From Chryseobacterium vrystaatense (lineage in GTDB: Bacteria; Bacteroidota; Bacteroidia; Flavobacteriales; Weeksellaceae), in assembly GCF_000737765.1 (NCBI RefSeq), contig NZ_JPRI01000012.1:1-64000 (forward strand): a DNA stretch of 64,000 nt, in the 5' to 3' direction. Both the position numbers and the translations under genes were made by a program. This document shows, piece by piece, positions 26,109 through 36,766 of the stretch (the stretch's first letter is position 1; each line of letters starts with the position of its first letter). The notes below the pieces were generated by a model. That model was given only the letters and a program-made list of their open reading frames with translations. It was not told the DNA's origin and did not search any database.

Positions 26109-28871
26109 TTATCGTTTGATAATTTTTACTGTTTTTACGAAGCCATTAGCTGCATTTACACTCACCTGATAAACTCCTGATAACAGAGCAGAAACATCAA
26201 CCGTTCCTTCAGCAGCATTGATTGCTTTTGTAAGGACAGGCTTCCCTGCGGTATTGTACACCGTTACCGAAAGAATCTTTTGATCAAGCGACACTGTAAG
26301 AATATCCTGAACAGGATTCGGATAGACTTTCAGCTGATCCACCTTCGCTGAAATTTCATTAACAGTCTTTGCTGAAACTCCATTAACAACTACAATCGCT
26401 GCAGGACAGGCAACAGGCGTAAAAATTTTCCTTTGAATATTGGTCCCATCTCCTATCGTTCCCCAGGTATTGTGACCACTGATGGCTAAAAATCCATTAG
26501 CATTTACAGCCAGTGTATTACTACCTCCTGCTGCAATACTTCCCCAATTGGAAGCTGTTCCAATACGCATCGGTGCAGATCTGTGGGTCTCTGTACCATC
26601 TGCTAATTGCCCCGAAGCATTATGTCCCCATGTCCAGAGACTTCCATCTGTTTTAGTGGCAATAACAGAACCATTAAAGTTGGTGTTAATACTTCTCCAG
26701 TTTGCTTCTGTTCCTACCTGTGTCGGGATATTCCTTGAACCAGTACTTCCGTCACCTAACTGGCCCCATTTATTATCTCCCCATGTCCAAAGCGTTCCGT
26801 CTGTTTTGATGGCTATCGAATGGGTTCCTCCTTCATCAATATCTTTCCAATTTGTTGCTGTTCCTATTTGAACAGGAAAAGTGCTTGCTGCAGAAGTACC
26901 ATTACCTAACTGTCCTTTGGAATTATCTCCCCAGGCCCATAGCGTTCCATCTGTTTTTATGGCGAGTGTATGATTTCCTTTGGATGTGGCAGTTAGCCAG
27001 TCTGTTGCTATTCCTATTTGTACCGGTAAGGTTTTATTGACCGTTGTGCTATCTCCTAACTGTCCTTTGGAATTACCTCCCCAACTCCACAGTGTTCCAT
27101 TTGATTTTATAGCTACTGTATGACTATACCCAGCGGCAACACTTACCCAGTCTGTTGCTGTTCCTACCTGTGTTGGCGTATTTCTCTTGGTTGTAGTTCC
27201 GTCCCCTAACTGTCCCCACGAATTATGCCCCCAGGTCCATAACGTTCCATCTGCTTTAATTCCTGCCGAATAATTACTTCCGGCAGCTATTTTCACCCAA
27301 TTATTGGCTGTTCCTATGGGTGTTGGCTTATTTTTATCAATATTGGTTCCATCTCCCAACTGTCCATTAACATTATCCCCCCAAGCCCATAATGTTCCAT
27401 CTGCTTTGAGTCCTATCGAATGAAAATTGCCAGCTGCCGCACTTTGCCAGCAGCCGGTTTCAGTTGTGGGAAGTGTGGTAAAGGATCCTCCCGCTATCCA
27501 ATCTACCCAGCTGAATCCGCAATCAGGCGCCACCCACCAATAATAAGTGGTATCTGGTAATAAATTGGTCAAATTGACAGTTGTAGAAGGCGTAGCTCCA
27601 TCATTCCCTCCAATAGAAGGATTGGTGCTGTACAGATACAGATATCCGTTACCCGGAGTCTGCGTTGCTGCGGTCCAGTTAATAGTAGCCTTTGAAGAAG
27701 TAACATTGGTTGCTGCCAATGGTGTGGGAGGAATACAAACCCCTGGGCAATCAATAGAAATAAATGTATATTTATTATTGTTAACGGTATTGGTCGTAGA
27801 CGTTCCATCACCCAGCTGGCCGTAATTATTTACTCCACAAACCTTTAAAGAACCATCAATAGTTTTTACAAGCACATGATTTTTCCCGGGAAAAATCTGT
27901 ACGTTGTCTGTAGAAGATCCTACCTGTACAGGTGATGATCCACCACTGACTGATCCACTGGTACCATTACCCAATTGTCCATAATAATTATATCCCCATG
28001 ACCAAAGGCTGCCATCTGCTCTTGTTGCAAATGTAGCCCCATTTCTGGCAGCTGCATTGAGCCAGTTGGTTGCTGTTCCTATTTGGGTAGGAATATTGTT
28101 TCTGACAGTCGTTCCATTGCCTAATTGTCCATAAACATTCGAACCCCATGTCCATAGCGTCCCATCTGTTTTGACCCCTACCGTATAACCATCTGAAGCA
28201 TCTACAGTTTTCCAGTTGGTATCGGTTCCGATTTGCGTAGGGATCATTTTTACAATTTTAGTTCCATCTCCTAATCGCCCGTCAAAATTTGTTCCCCAGA
28301 CCCATAATGTCCCATCTGTTTTGAGTCCCGCAGAATAATTATTTCCGGCATCAACGCTTTTCCAATCCGTAGCGGTTCCGATTTGTATTGGGGTCTTTTT
28401 TGCAATTTTAGTTCCGTCACCTAATTGCCCGTCACTATTATTCCCCCAAGCCCATAATGTTCCATCTGTTTTGAGTCCTGCCACATGATTTTCTCCTATG
28501 CTGACACTCTGCCAGTTGTTGGCTGTTCCCACCTGTATTGGAATTCTTTTTGAAACAGTAGTTCCGTCACCTAACTGTCCATAATCATTATCTCCCCATG
28601 CCCACAGTGTTCCATCTGTTTTGATAGCAAAAGTCTGGTCATTGCCGGCAATAACAATTTTCCAATCTCTTAATGTTCCTATTCGGGTCGGGACCTTTTT
28701 GCCGTTGACGTTTAGGTCGGCCAGTTGCCCGGAGAAATTAACTCCCCAGCCCCACAATGAGCCGTCTGTTTTTATTCCTACTGAATGGTCATTACCTGCA
28801 CCAAGACTTTGCCAGCATTGGGCAAAGGAATGCAAACTGATGAATACAAATAACAAAAGTATTTTTCTCAT
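26109..28871 (-). CDS. T9SS cargo with two RCC1 propellers and an Fn3 linker (920 aa)
   Basis: Signal peptide (residues 1-17, cleaved near FAQ). RCC1-type repeats (consensus AIKTDGTLWAWGDN-GQLGDGT) form one seven-blade block at about 20-375. A fibronectin type III-like domain follows (about 378-470, TINWTAATQ to TTYYWWVAPDC), then a second RCC1 block (about 475-825). The last 75 residues are a type A T9SS sorting domain (LKVYPNPVQDILTVS, VYNTAGKPVLTKAI, ending VKTVKIIKR). It should be exported through the outer membrane and anchored or released. Ligand unknown. A conserved motif lies upstream at 28896-28929. Confidence 0.9.
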   Translation of the reverse strand: MRKILLLFVFISLHSFAQCWQSLGAGNDHSVGIKTDGSLWGWGVNFSGQLADLNVNGKKVPTRIGTLRDWKIVIAGNDQTFAIKTDGTLWAWGDNDYGQLGDGTTVSKRIPIQVGTANNWQSVSIGENHVAGLKTDGTLWAWGNNSDGQLGDGTKIAKKTPIQIGTATDWKSVDAGNNYSAGLKTDGTLWVWGTNFDGRLGDGTKIVKMIPTQIGTDTNWKTVDASDGYTVGVKTDGTLWTWGSNVYGQLGNGTTVRNNIPTQIGTATNWLNAAARNGATFATRADGSLWSWGYNYYGQLGNGTSGSVSGGSSPVQVGSSTDNVQIFPGKNHVLVKTIDGSLKVCGVNNYGQLGDGTSTTNTVNNNKYTFISIDCPGVCIPPTPLAATNVTSSKATINWTAATQTPGNGYLYLYSTNPSIGGNDGATPSTTVNLTNLLPDTTYYWWVAPDCGFSWVDWIAGGSFTTLPTTETGCWQSAAAGNFHSIGLKADGTLWAWGDNVNGQLGDGTNIDKNKPTPIGTANNWVKIAAGSNYSAGIKADGTLWTWGHNSWGQLGDGTTTKRNTPTQVGTATDWVSVAAGYSHTVAIKSNGTLWSWGGNSKGQLGDSTTVNKTLPVQIGIATDWLTATSKGNHTLAIKTDGTLWAWGDNSKGQLGNGTSAASTFPVQIGTATNWKDIDEGGTHSIAIKTDGTLWTWGDNKWGQLGDGSTGSRNIPTQVGTEANWRSINTNFNGSVIATKTDGSLWTWGHNASGQLADGTETHRSAPMRIGTASNWGSIAAGGSNTLAVNANGFLAISGHNTWGTIGDGTNIQRKIFTPVACPAAIVVVNGVSAKTVNEISAKVDQLKVYPNPVQDILTVSLDQKILSVTVYNTAGKPVLTKAINAAEGTVDVSALLSGVYQVSVNAANGFVKTVKIIKR

Positions 28872-28895
28872 ATTTTAATTTTTGTCATATTTTCC

Positions 28896-28929
28896 TACTC
28901 GTATAGCTTTTCGGTTACGCTTCGTTGAA
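28896..28929 (-). promoter_or_regulatory. Shared upstream motif of T9SS cargo genes, copy 1
   Basis: Plus-strand pattern TACTC, then TTTTCGG 7 bases on, then GCT-CGTT-GA. It occurs 25-58 bp before the start codon. Nearly the same text at the same distance precedes the genes starting at 39665 and 42579. Probably part of a common promoter or 5' leader. Confidence 0.6.
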
Positions 28930-28950
28930 ATATTTTCTTAAATCCAATTG

Positions 28951-28990
28951 AAAAAAACGACAGCTAAAGTAGATTCCCCTTAGCTGCCGC
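28951..28990 (-). terminator. Terminator of the beta-helix/RCC1 operon ending at 29007
   Basis: On the minus strand GGCAGCTAA pairs with TTAGCTGTC across a 10-base loop and is followed by GTTTTTTT. It begins about 17 bp after the stop. Confidence 0.8.
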
Positions 28991-29006
28991 AATACATTTT
29001 TAATAC

Positions 29007-32000
29007 TTATCGTTTGATGACTTTCACTGTTTTCACATAGTCATTCGCTGCATTTATTTTAACCAGGTAAACTCCTGATGGTAACGCAGAAACATCCATT
29101 GTTCCTTTGGTATCATTGATTGCTTTGGTAAGCACCAGCTGTCCTGATGCATTGTAAACCGTTACCAAAAGAATCTTTTGATCAAAAGAAACTGTTAAGT
29201 GATCCTGTACCGGATTTGGATAGACTATCAGTTGATCTGCTTTTGTTGATATTTCCTGAGTGGTTAAATTACCATTCGTACCACAGGAAACCATGCCAAA
29301 TATTTTTTTACCAACATAAGTTCCGTCTCCCAACTGTCCGAAATTACCAGCCCCACAGCTTGACAAATGTCCATTTACATTAATCGCAAATGTACTATAC
29401 TCCCCTGCTGCTGCACTTTTCCTGTTTGTACCACTTGGGATAAGGATCGGTGTAGGTCTGTTAGTGGTAGTTCCATCTCCTAATTGGCTAACATTATTGC
29501 TTCCCCAGGCCCAAAGAGTACCATCTGTTTTTATTCCTGTAGTATGTGCATATCCTAGATCAAAGCTTTGCCAGTTATTTTCTGTTCCGATTTGACCCGG
29601 AACCAATCTGTCAGTGGTCGTTCCGTTACCTAATTGTCCTTCTGTATTTCTTCCCCAGCTCCAAAGGGTGCCATCTGTTTTCAATCCAACTGAATAAAAG
29701 AAGCCAAGTCCTACTTTCTGCCAGTTGCTGGCTGTTCCTATCTGAACAGGAGTAGAGTTTCCGGAAGTCGTTCCATCTCCCAATTGTCCAAAACCATTAT
29801 TACCCCAGCCCCAAAGGGTTCCATTTGTTTTGATGGCTAGTGTATGGGCGAATCCGGCCCCCACAGTCTTCCAATTGGTATCAGTGCCTATTTGTGTAGG
29901 TATATTTTTATTGATATCGGTACCATCTCCTACCTGTCTATTATTATTCTTTCCCCAGCCCCAAAGGGTTCCGTTTGCTTTTATAGCCAACGAATGAGCT
30001 CCTCCTGCTGCAATGCTTACCCAGTTTGTTGCTGTTCCTATTTGCTTGGGAGTATTGCTATTGGCGAGAGTTCCGTGTCCAAGCTGTCCATCATCATTTT
30101 TTCCCCAGGACCAAAGAGTCCCATCTGCTTTGATCGCCAACGTATGGTAATCTCCGGCAACTGCCTGTACCCAGTTATTTCCGGTTCCTACTTTTCCCGG
30201 GATATTTTTGGAACCTGAGGATCCATCCCCTAATTGACCAAACAGACCATTACCCCATGTCCAAAGGGTACCATCTGATTTTATCGCTACTGAATATCCG
30301 CCTGCCGAACTGACGCTTTCCCAGCAGCCCGTTGTATTATCAGAAAGTGTAGTGAATGGAACACCTGGTGCCCAACTACTTTGGTTCGTTCCGCAATGAG
30401 AGGCTACCCACCAATAATACGTTGTATTGGGTAATAAATTGCTCACATTGGCCGTGGTAGAAAAAGTACTTTTATCCGGACCTCCTATCGTTGGACTCGT
30501 ACTGTACATATATATATATCCGCCTGTGGTAGCTGATGCTGCCGCCCAGTTAAGGGTAGCAGATTGGGAAGTCACATTGGTAGTCCAGAATTGTGATGGA
30601 GCATTACATACGGAAGGACAAGCAACAGTAATATATGCTTTTCTCTGATCATAAGTTCCATCTCCTAATTGGCCGCCAGTATTTTGACCACCTGCTCTCA
30701 CAAAACCGTCGGCATTTAAATTCAGGATATGATTTGCTCCTGCAGCAATTAGAACATTATCTGAAGGAACAGCTACTTGTGTTGGAGTTGATTGATACCC
30801 TGCTACACCGTTCCCCAACTGCCCATACAGATCACTTCCCCATGCCCAAAGGCTGCCATCTGTTTTAAGTGCATATGAAAAATGATATCCTAACGACATT
30901 TTTGACCAATTGGTGGCAGTGCCTATTTGTGTTGGAGTGCTTTTATTAACATTAGTTCCATCTCCCACCTGTCCATCAAAATTATATCCCCATGCCCAAA
31001 GAGTTCCATTGGTTTTGATGGCCATAGAATGCCCGAAACCAGCAGCTGTAATTTTCCAGTCAGTAGCTGTCCCGATTTGAACAGGGCTAAATCTATAGGT
31101 TGTAGTTCCATCTCCCAATTGTTTATAGGTATTGTTTCCCCATGCCCAAAGAGTACCATTTGTTTTGGTGGCAATTGCATGCCCCATGGCTCCTATTGCA
31201 ATACTTTCCCAATTCGTTGCAGTTCCGATTCGGGTAGGTACGTTTTTATCTATATTTGTACCATCTCCTAATTGGCCAACACTATTGTTTCCCCATGCCC
31301 AAAGGGTACCATCTGTTTTAATGGCTAATGTTTCGGCAAGTGCTGTAGTTATAGTTTTCCAATTATTCGCAGTTCCAATTTGTACAGGAACAGTCATATC
31401 TGTTGATGCTCCGTTACCTAATTGTCCATAAGTATTTCTTCCCCATGCCCAAAGGGTACCATCTGTTTTGATAGCAAAATTGTGATAATCTCCGGCAACT
31501 ATTTTTAGCCAATCATTACCCGTTCCTACTTGTACCGGAACGTTTCTTAGGGTAGTAGATCCATCCCCCAATTGACCGTAAGTATTAGCTCCCCATGTCC
31601 AAAGAGTACCATCTGTTTTTATGGCTACAGAATGAAAATAACCTGCACTAATTTCCTTAAAGCAACCCGCAGGAGCTGGAGATCCTACATTAATAACATT
31701 TCTGAAAACAGGTCCCCAAACTCCCGTATTGTCTTTGATACGGACATTAAATACATGCAAACCATTAGATGGTAAAGCAATTCCTGTTTTGGTCAATTGC
31801 TCATAAGCACTGTTGAAATTCCCATCAGCGGCCAATACCGGAGTTCCGTTTCCTGCTCCTGGATCGGTATCCCAAAAATACTCGGCCTGAGATATGGTCA
31901 TTAGCGTAGATGTCGGATTTTGCTGAACATCAATAACGTTCGTAAAAACAGGTCCCCAAACGCCTGTATTATCTTTGATACGCACAGAAAGTTTGTGCAA

Positions 32001-32201
32001 ACCATTACCCGGTGTGGTAACCCCTGTTTTGGTCAGTTGTTCAAACGCGCTGTTAAAGCTTCCATCAGTGGCCAATACCGGAGTCCCGTTTCCTGTTCCC
32101 GGATCATTATCCCAGAAATATTCAGCCTGGCTTACGTACATTTGTGCCCAGCACCATGTTGCCATAAACAAAGCGATTATACTATAGATATATTTGTTCA
32201 T
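29007..32201 (-). CDS. T9SS cargo with two N-terminal repeats and two RCC1 blocks (1064 aa)
   Basis: Signal peptide (about 1-19). Two repeats of about 75 residues, each beginning SQAEYFWD-DPG-GNGTPVLA and ending DNTGVWGPVF-NVI, span about 23-170. An RCC1 block follows (about 180-530), an Fn3-like domain (about 540-625), a second RCC1 block (about 630-970) and a T9SS type A sorting domain (about 990-1064, LIVYPNPVQDHLTVS to VKTVKVIKR). It lies 19 bp downstream of the beta-helix gene 32221-33411, so they form an operon. It is a close paralogue of the protein at 33553-36741. Predicted extracellular or surface protein. Confidence 0.9.
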   Translation of the reverse strand: MNKYIYSIIALFMATWCWAQMYVSQAEYFWDNDPGTGNGTPVLATDGSFNSAFEQLTKTGVTTPGNGLHKLSVRIKDNTGVWGPVFTNVIDVQQNPTSTLMTISQAEYFWDTDPGAGNGTPVLAADGNFNSAYEQLTKTGIALPSNGLHVFNVRIKDNTGVWGPVFRNVINVGSPAPAGCFKEISAGYFHSVAIKTDGTLWTWGANTYGQLGDGSTTLRNVPVQVGTGNDWLKIVAGDYHNFAIKTDGTLWAWGRNTYGQLGNGASTDMTVPVQIGTANNWKTITTALAETLAIKTDGTLWAWGNNSVGQLGDGTNIDKNVPTRIGTATNWESIAIGAMGHAIATKTNGTLWAWGNNTYKQLGDGTTTYRFSPVQIGTATDWKITAAGFGHSMAIKTNGTLWAWGYNFDGQVGDGTNVNKSTPTQIGTATNWSKMSLGYHFSYALKTDGSLWAWGSDLYGQLGNGVAGYQSTPTQVAVPSDNVLIAAGANHILNLNADGFVRAGGQNTGGQLGDGTYDQRKAYITVACPSVCNAPSQFWTTNVTSQSATLNWAAASATTGGYIYMYSTSPTIGGPDKSTFSTTANVSNLLPNTTYYWWVASHCGTNQSSWAPGVPFTTLSDNTTGCWESVSSAGGYSVAIKSDGTLWTWGNGLFGQLGDGSSGSKNIPGKVGTGNNWVQAVAGDYHTLAIKADGTLWSWGKNDDGQLGHGTLANSNTPKQIGTATNWVSIAAGGAHSLAIKANGTLWGWGKNNNRQVGDGTDINKNIPTQIGTDTNWKTVGAGFAHTLAIKTNGTLWGWGNNGFGQLGDGTTSGNSTPVQIGTASNWQKVGLGFFYSVGLKTDGTLWSWGRNTEGQLGNGTTTDRLVPGQIGTENNWQSFDLGYAHTTGIKTDGTLWAWGSNNVSQLGDGTTTNRPTPILIPSGTNRKSAAAGEYSTFAINVNGHLSSCGAGNFGQLGDGTYVGKKIFGMVSCGTNGNLTTQEISTKADQLIVYPNPVQDHLTVSFDQKILLVTVYNASGQLVLTKAINDTKGTMDVSALPSGVYLVKINAANDYVKTVKVIKR

Positions 32202-32220
32202 CTTTTTGTATGATTAAAAA

Positions 32221-33411
32221 TTATTTAGAAAAACCAGATCCGCTGATGCTTAATGTACCACTGCTGACTGTTCTTGGAGTTATCAGATAGTTTACCTGAG
32301 CTCTCCCGCCGTTATCTATCGGCCAATAATTAGCCCAGCTGTTGGAGCCTCCATAATGTCCCGCATCGTTTCTTGTTAAATCTAAATCGGTGTATTTTAC
32401 GTCAGGATTTCCGGCATTTGCATTCATACCCGTTACGGTGTATGCTGTATTGTCAAAGTTCATATTCACTGATCCTGAATTGTTGCTTTGGGTCATATTC
32501 CCCTGGGTTACAAACGGATTGGCAAATACATTGTAACTGGCTGTCACATTTACATTATTATGATCGTTTTGAATACAGACATTGCTTTGACCCGGCACAA
32601 AAGAAACAGCATTGTTCATGATGGTAAGGTTTCCTGTATTTGTAAGACTGTTATCATATAAGCCAACATAAAAAACAGCTGGATAAAAGTTAGCGGCAGC
32701 AGGCCTATAAACTGTATTGTTAATGATTTCGTTAGAACTTCCTGTTTTAATACCCCGTATTAAAAAAGTTTCACAAAAGTTATTGTGGAATTTAAAAGTA
32801 TAATAGGGCTGAGAGTTAGCTATCGCTCCTGTAGATATATTACCATAAACCTCAGCATCAGATGTGGCCATGGAGGTTTCTGTCTGGAAAGAATAGACGG
32901 TGATAAACGATGCTTTGTTTGCCGTACATATTCCATGGGAAAACTGCAAAGGTCCACTAACTTTACAACCGGAAGTATTGGTCGTAGTATTGGCGGTAGT
33001 GGTAGAAACACTAATCAAGTCACAGTTCAAAAGATTGATTGTCGTTCTTCCTCCAACTGCTGCTCCGGTTGTCAGTAAACCATTAATAGAATTTATTGTA
33101 TTGAGATTACTAATGGTAACCACTCTTCCCGCTGCGAGGTCAATACTAACACCTCCCTGAACGATGTATTTGTTATAAGCGGTTTCGGAAACAAAAGTAA
33201 GGGATTTGTTGATCGTTAGATTTTCTACATAAGCTGTTCCATTTATTTTAGGTTGAATAATGATGCGGTCTCCGTCTGAAGCGGCTGTAATCGCTGCACT
33301 TATCGTTGAATAAGCTCCTCCTGCGCCGGCATTTCTGACGTATAAATCTGCTGCAAAAGCCATAGTGCTGGATAGGCCTGTGAAGGCCATGATTAATAGT
33401 TTTTTTGTCAT
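32221..33411 (-). CDS. Exported parallel beta-helix protein, copy 1
   Basis: A 396-aa protein with a signal peptide (LLIMAFTGLSSTMAFAA). It begins with the motif LYVRNAGAGGAYSTISAAITAA-DGDRIIIQP, typical of right-handed parallel beta-helix (pectate-lyase-like) proteins, followed by turn-rich strands with N-N-V pairs. It lacks the type A T9SS tail, ending SGTLSISGSGFSK. Close homologue of 36767-37945. It is first in an operon with the RCC1 protein downstream, so the two products may work together at the cell surface. Enzymatic activity is unproven. Confidence 0.8.
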   Translation of the reverse strand: MTKKLLIMAFTGLSSTMAFAADLYVRNAGAGGAYSTISAAITAASDGDRIIIQPKINGTAYVENLTINKSLTFVSETAYNKYIVQGGVSIDLAAGRVVTISNLNTINSINGLLTTGAAVGGRTTINLLNCDLISVSTTTANTTTNTSGCKVSGPLQFSHGICTANKASFITVYSFQTETSMATSDAEVYGNISTGAIANSQPYYTFKFHNNFCETFLIRGIKTGSSNEIINNTVYRPAAANFYPAVFYVGLYDNSLTNTGNLTIMNNAVSFVPGQSNVCIQNDHNNVNVTASYNVFANPFVTQGNMTQSNNSGSVNMNFDNTAYTVTGMNANAGNPDVKYTDLDLTRNDAGHYGGSNSWANYWPIDNGGRAQVNYLITPRTVSSGTLSISGSGFSK

Positions 33412-33471
33412 AATCGTATAAATGATTTAATATTTAGATATACTTTGATTTTTAAAATAGAATGGTAAAGA

Positions 33472-33505
33472 ATAGTACCACTTAAAAATAAGTGGCACTA
33501 TTTTG
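33472..33505 (-). terminator. Hairpin after the 1062-aa RCC1 gene
   Basis: AGTACCACTT and AAGTGGCACT pair around an AT loop, extended by AAT/ATT, with TTTT on the plus side. It lies about 50-80 bp downstream of the gene's stop and is nearly identical in its stem to the hairpin at 25976-26014. Confidence 0.6.
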
Positions 33506-33552
33506 AAAGATTTCAAATCTCTGAAAATCTTATGGTATTACAATTTTAAGGC

Positions 33553-36500
33553 TTAACGCTTCATCACTTTTACCGTTTTCACAAAGTCATTGGCTGCATT
33601 TATTTTAACCAGATAAACTCCTGATGATAAAGCAGAAAAATCAATGGTTCCTTTAGTATCGTTGACCGCTTTCGTAAGCACAAGTTGTCCTGCTGCATTG
33701 TAAACCGTTACCAAAAGAATCTTTTGATCAAACGAAACCGTTAAATAATCCTGTACCGGATTTGGATAGACTTTCAGCTGGTCTGCTTTTGCTGAAACGT
33801 CATCCACTTTCAGGATTGTACTTGGTGTACAGGCAACAGGAACGAAGATTTTCTTCTGAATATTGGTCCCATCTCCTAACTGCCCGTAAGTATTACTGCC
33901 ACTGCTTATTAAAAATCCATTGGTATTAATAATAAAGGTATTGTACATATTGGCAGAAATACTTCTTCTGTCGGTGGCTGTTCCTATTTGTGTGGGAACC
34001 GACTTACCAATGATCGTTCCGTCACCCAGCTGACCGGTGAAGTTAGCGCCCCATGCCCAAAGTGTTCCATTGGTTTTTAAGGCTACCGAAGAATGATAAT
34101 ATCCGCCTGCAATACTGCTCCAGTTTGACTCCTGTCCGATTTGTACCGGAGAAAGTCTGTTGGAAGTGTCCGGTGCATCACCAATCTGGCCATATTGGTT
34201 AGCTCCCCAGCCCCACAGTGTTCCATCAGTTTTTATGGCTAATGAATGCAAATGTCCGCCACTGATACTTTTCCAGTTGGTAGCCACTCCTATCTGTACA
34301 GGCGTATTTTTGTTGGTCGTAGTGCCGTCACCCAGCTGGCCATGTGAATTATTTCCCCATGTCCACAGCGTTCCGTTTGTTTTGATGGCCAAAGTCTGCT
34401 GTGATCCTGGTACGATAACCTTCCAGTCATTTGCTGTTCCGATCTGTACAGGCGTCGATCTATTTACGTTGGTACCATCTCCCAATTGTCCGTCATTATT
34501 TTTACCCCAGCCCCAAAGCGTTCCATTTGCTTTGATGGCCATTGCAAAATTATCTCCGCTGGCAATTTGAGTCCAGTCTGTTGCTGTTCCTATCTGTGTT
34601 GGAGTCGTTTTATATCCTGTTCCATCTCCTAACTGTCCGAAATCATTTTTCCCCCATGCCCATAGTGTTCCATCTGTTTTCAGAGCCACTGTATGGTCGT
34701 ATCCAGCTGCTATTTTCACCCATTTATTTGAAGTTCCGATTTGTTTTGGGGCACTTTGAGAAGTCATAGTTCCATCTCCCAATTGTCCATTTGAATTAAT
34801 TCCCCATGTCCATAATGTTCCGTCTGCTCTTAATCCTACAGTATGCACAGATCCAGGAATCACCATTTGCCAACAGCCTGTTTCAGCTGTAGCGAGGGTT
34901 TTGAAGGAGCCACCCGGAATCCAGTTACTTTGGCTGGACAGACAATCGGATGCCACCCACCAGTAATAAGTGGTATCAGGTAACAGGTTGGCAAGATTTG
35001 CTGCAGTAGCAACAGTTCTTCCATCGATACCGCCAACAATTGGGCTGGTACTGTAAAAATATACATACCCTGACGCTGGAGTAGCTCCGGCTCCTGTCCA
35101 CTTAATTGTAGCTGTTGAAGAAGTAATATTGGAACTGTAAAGCTGACTTGGAGGGCTACAGACTGACGTACAGCTAATCGTAACGAATACTTTTTTGTTT
35201 TGATTGGATCCGTCTCCTAACATTCCGTCACCGTTGCTTCCGGAACCTTTTAAAAAGCCATCATTAGTAAGCGCTAAAGTATAGTAGGCTCCTGCAACAA
35301 TCATTTTATAATCATTCTCGTTTCCAAAAGAAATCCATGGGCTGTCACTGGTTGTGTTATTAGCAAACTGTCCCAAAGAATTGTATCCGCAGTAAAACAT
35401 ATTCCCCGTTGTTGCTATTCCTACCGTATGATAGGCTCCTGCAGAAATGCTTTGAATTCCGTCAGCCACAAGCGTGGGTACTAATCTGTTGGTCGTGGTA
35501 CCATCTCCTAATTGTCCGTAGTTGTTTTGCCCCCAGGTATAAAGTAATCCATTTTCTTTTCTGGCTACAGAATGGAAAAACCCTGAAACCGTATTTGCCC
35601 ATCCTGTCTCTGTTCCCACCTGAGCGGGTACATTTCTATTTGTCGTTGTATTATCACCAAGCTCTCCGGAAGAATTCCCTCCCCATGACCAGAGCGTCCC
35701 GTTGGTTTTGATCGCCAGGGAAACACTAAATCCTGCTGAAGCACTTTGCCAGTTGCTCTCAGTACCTACTTGAGTAGGAACATTCTTACCCGTGTTGGTT
35801 CCATCACCTAGCTGACCAGATCCGTTATTTCCCCATGCCCAAAGCGTTCCATTCGTCTTTATGGCCAATGCATGATTGGATCTTATGCTGAAGTCCTTCC
35901 AGTCGTTAGCTGATCCAATCTGTACAGGTACAGTTCTATCGATCGTGGTTCCGTCACCTAACTGACCATTTCCGTTTTTCCCCCAGGCCCAAAGTGTTCC
36001 ATCTGTTTTCAATCCCATTGAAACGCCGGATCCTAAAGCAATTTTTTTCCATTTATTATCTGTTCCAATTTGGACCGGAGCGTTCTTTGAAACAATGGTT
36101 CCATCTCCTAACTGCCCGGAACTGTTGTAGCCCCATGCCCAAAGTGTTCCGTCCGTTTTTATTCCCATCGAATGGGTATCGCCTGCCGCTATGCTTTGCC
36201 AACATCCTGTAATGGCAGATCCCTGTACATCAATCACATTTCTAAAAACAGGCCCCCAGACTCCCGTATTGTCTTTGATACGGACATTAAATACATGTAG
36301 TCCGGCAGCTGGTAAAGCGATACCTGTTTTAGTCAGCTTTTCATAGGTACTGTCAAAATTTCCATCGGTAGCCAGTACCGGAGTTCCGTTTCCGGCTCCC
36401 GGATCGGTATCCCAGAAATATTCCGCCTGCGAAAGAGCCATCACAGAAGACACTGTATTTTGCTGAACATCAATAACGTTGGTGAAGACTGGTCCCCAAA

Positions 36501-36741
36501 CGCCTGTATTATCTTTGATACGGATGCTTAATTTGTGTAAACCGTTACCAGGAGCGCTTACCCCCGTTTTGGTCAGCTGTTCAAAAGCACTGTTGAAACT
36601 TCCGTCGGCCGCCAGAACAGCGGTGCCGTTTCCGGCTCCCGGATCGGTATCCCAAAAGTACTCGGCCTGGCTTACGAACATTTGTGCAGGGCACAAAGTG
36701 ATCATAAGCAAAGCGATGATACTGTAAATATAATTTCTCAT
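33553..36741 (-). CDS. T9SS cargo with two N-terminal repeats and two RCC1 blocks (1062 aa)
   Basis: Same architecture as 29007-32201: signal peptide (about 1-19); two SQAEYFWDTDPGAGNGT repeats (about 22-170); RCC1 block (about 178-535); Fn3-like domain (about 540-630); second RCC1 block (about 635-970); T9SS type A sorting domain (LKVYPNPVQDYLTVS to VKTVKVMKR). It starts 25 bp after the beta-helix gene 36767-37945. The N-terminal repeats and sorting domain match the paralogue closely while the RCC1 blades differ more, consistent with duplication followed by divergence or exchange of blades. Confidence 0.9.
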   Translation of the reverse strand: MRNYIYSIIALLMITLCPAQMFVSQAEYFWDTDPGAGNGTAVLAADGSFNSAFEQLTKTGVSAPGNGLHKLSIRIKDNTGVWGPVFTNVIDVQQNTVSSVMALSQAEYFWDTDPGAGNGTPVLATDGNFDSTYEKLTKTGIALPAAGLHVFNVRIKDNTGVWGPVFRNVIDVQGSAITGCWQSIAAGDTHSMGIKTDGTLWAWGYNSSGQLGDGTIVSKNAPVQIGTDNKWKKIALGSGVSMGLKTDGTLWAWGKNGNGQLGDGTTIDRTVPVQIGSANDWKDFSIRSNHALAIKTNGTLWAWGNNGSGQLGDGTNTGKNVPTQVGTESNWQSASAGFSVSLAIKTNGTLWSWGGNSSGELGDNTTTNRNVPAQVGTETGWANTVSGFFHSVARKENGLLYTWGQNNYGQLGDGTTTNRLVPTLVADGIQSISAGAYHTVGIATTGNMFYCGYNSLGQFANNTTSDSPWISFGNENDYKMIVAGAYYTLALTNDGFLKGSGSNGDGMLGDGSNQNKKVFVTISCTSVCSPPSQLYSSNITSSTATIKWTGAGATPASGYVYFYSTSPIVGGIDGRTVATAANLANLLPDTTYYWWVASDCLSSQSNWIPGGSFKTLATAETGCWQMVIPGSVHTVGLRADGTLWTWGINSNGQLGDGTMTSQSAPKQIGTSNKWVKIAAGYDHTVALKTDGTLWAWGKNDFGQLGDGTGYKTTPTQIGTATDWTQIASGDNFAMAIKANGTLWGWGKNNDGQLGDGTNVNRSTPVQIGTANDWKVIVPGSQQTLAIKTNGTLWTWGNNSHGQLGDGTTTNKNTPVQIGVATNWKSISGGHLHSLAIKTDGTLWGWGANQYGQIGDAPDTSNRLSPVQIGQESNWSSIAGGYYHSSVALKTNGTLWAWGANFTGQLGDGTIIGKSVPTQIGTATDRRSISANMYNTFIINTNGFLISSGSNTYGQLGDGTNIQKKIFVPVACTPSTILKVDDVSAKADQLKVYPNPVQDYLTVSFDQKILLVTVYNAAGQLVLTKAVNDTKGTIDFSALSSGVYLVKINAANDFVKTVKVMKR

Positions 36742-36766
36742 AAAGTTCTCGTTGTACGATTAAAGA

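Noticed and set aside
26482..36727. Many plus-strand open frames opposite the RCC1 genes
   Set aside because: They are antisense shadows of repeated RCC1 coding sequence and have no independent signals.
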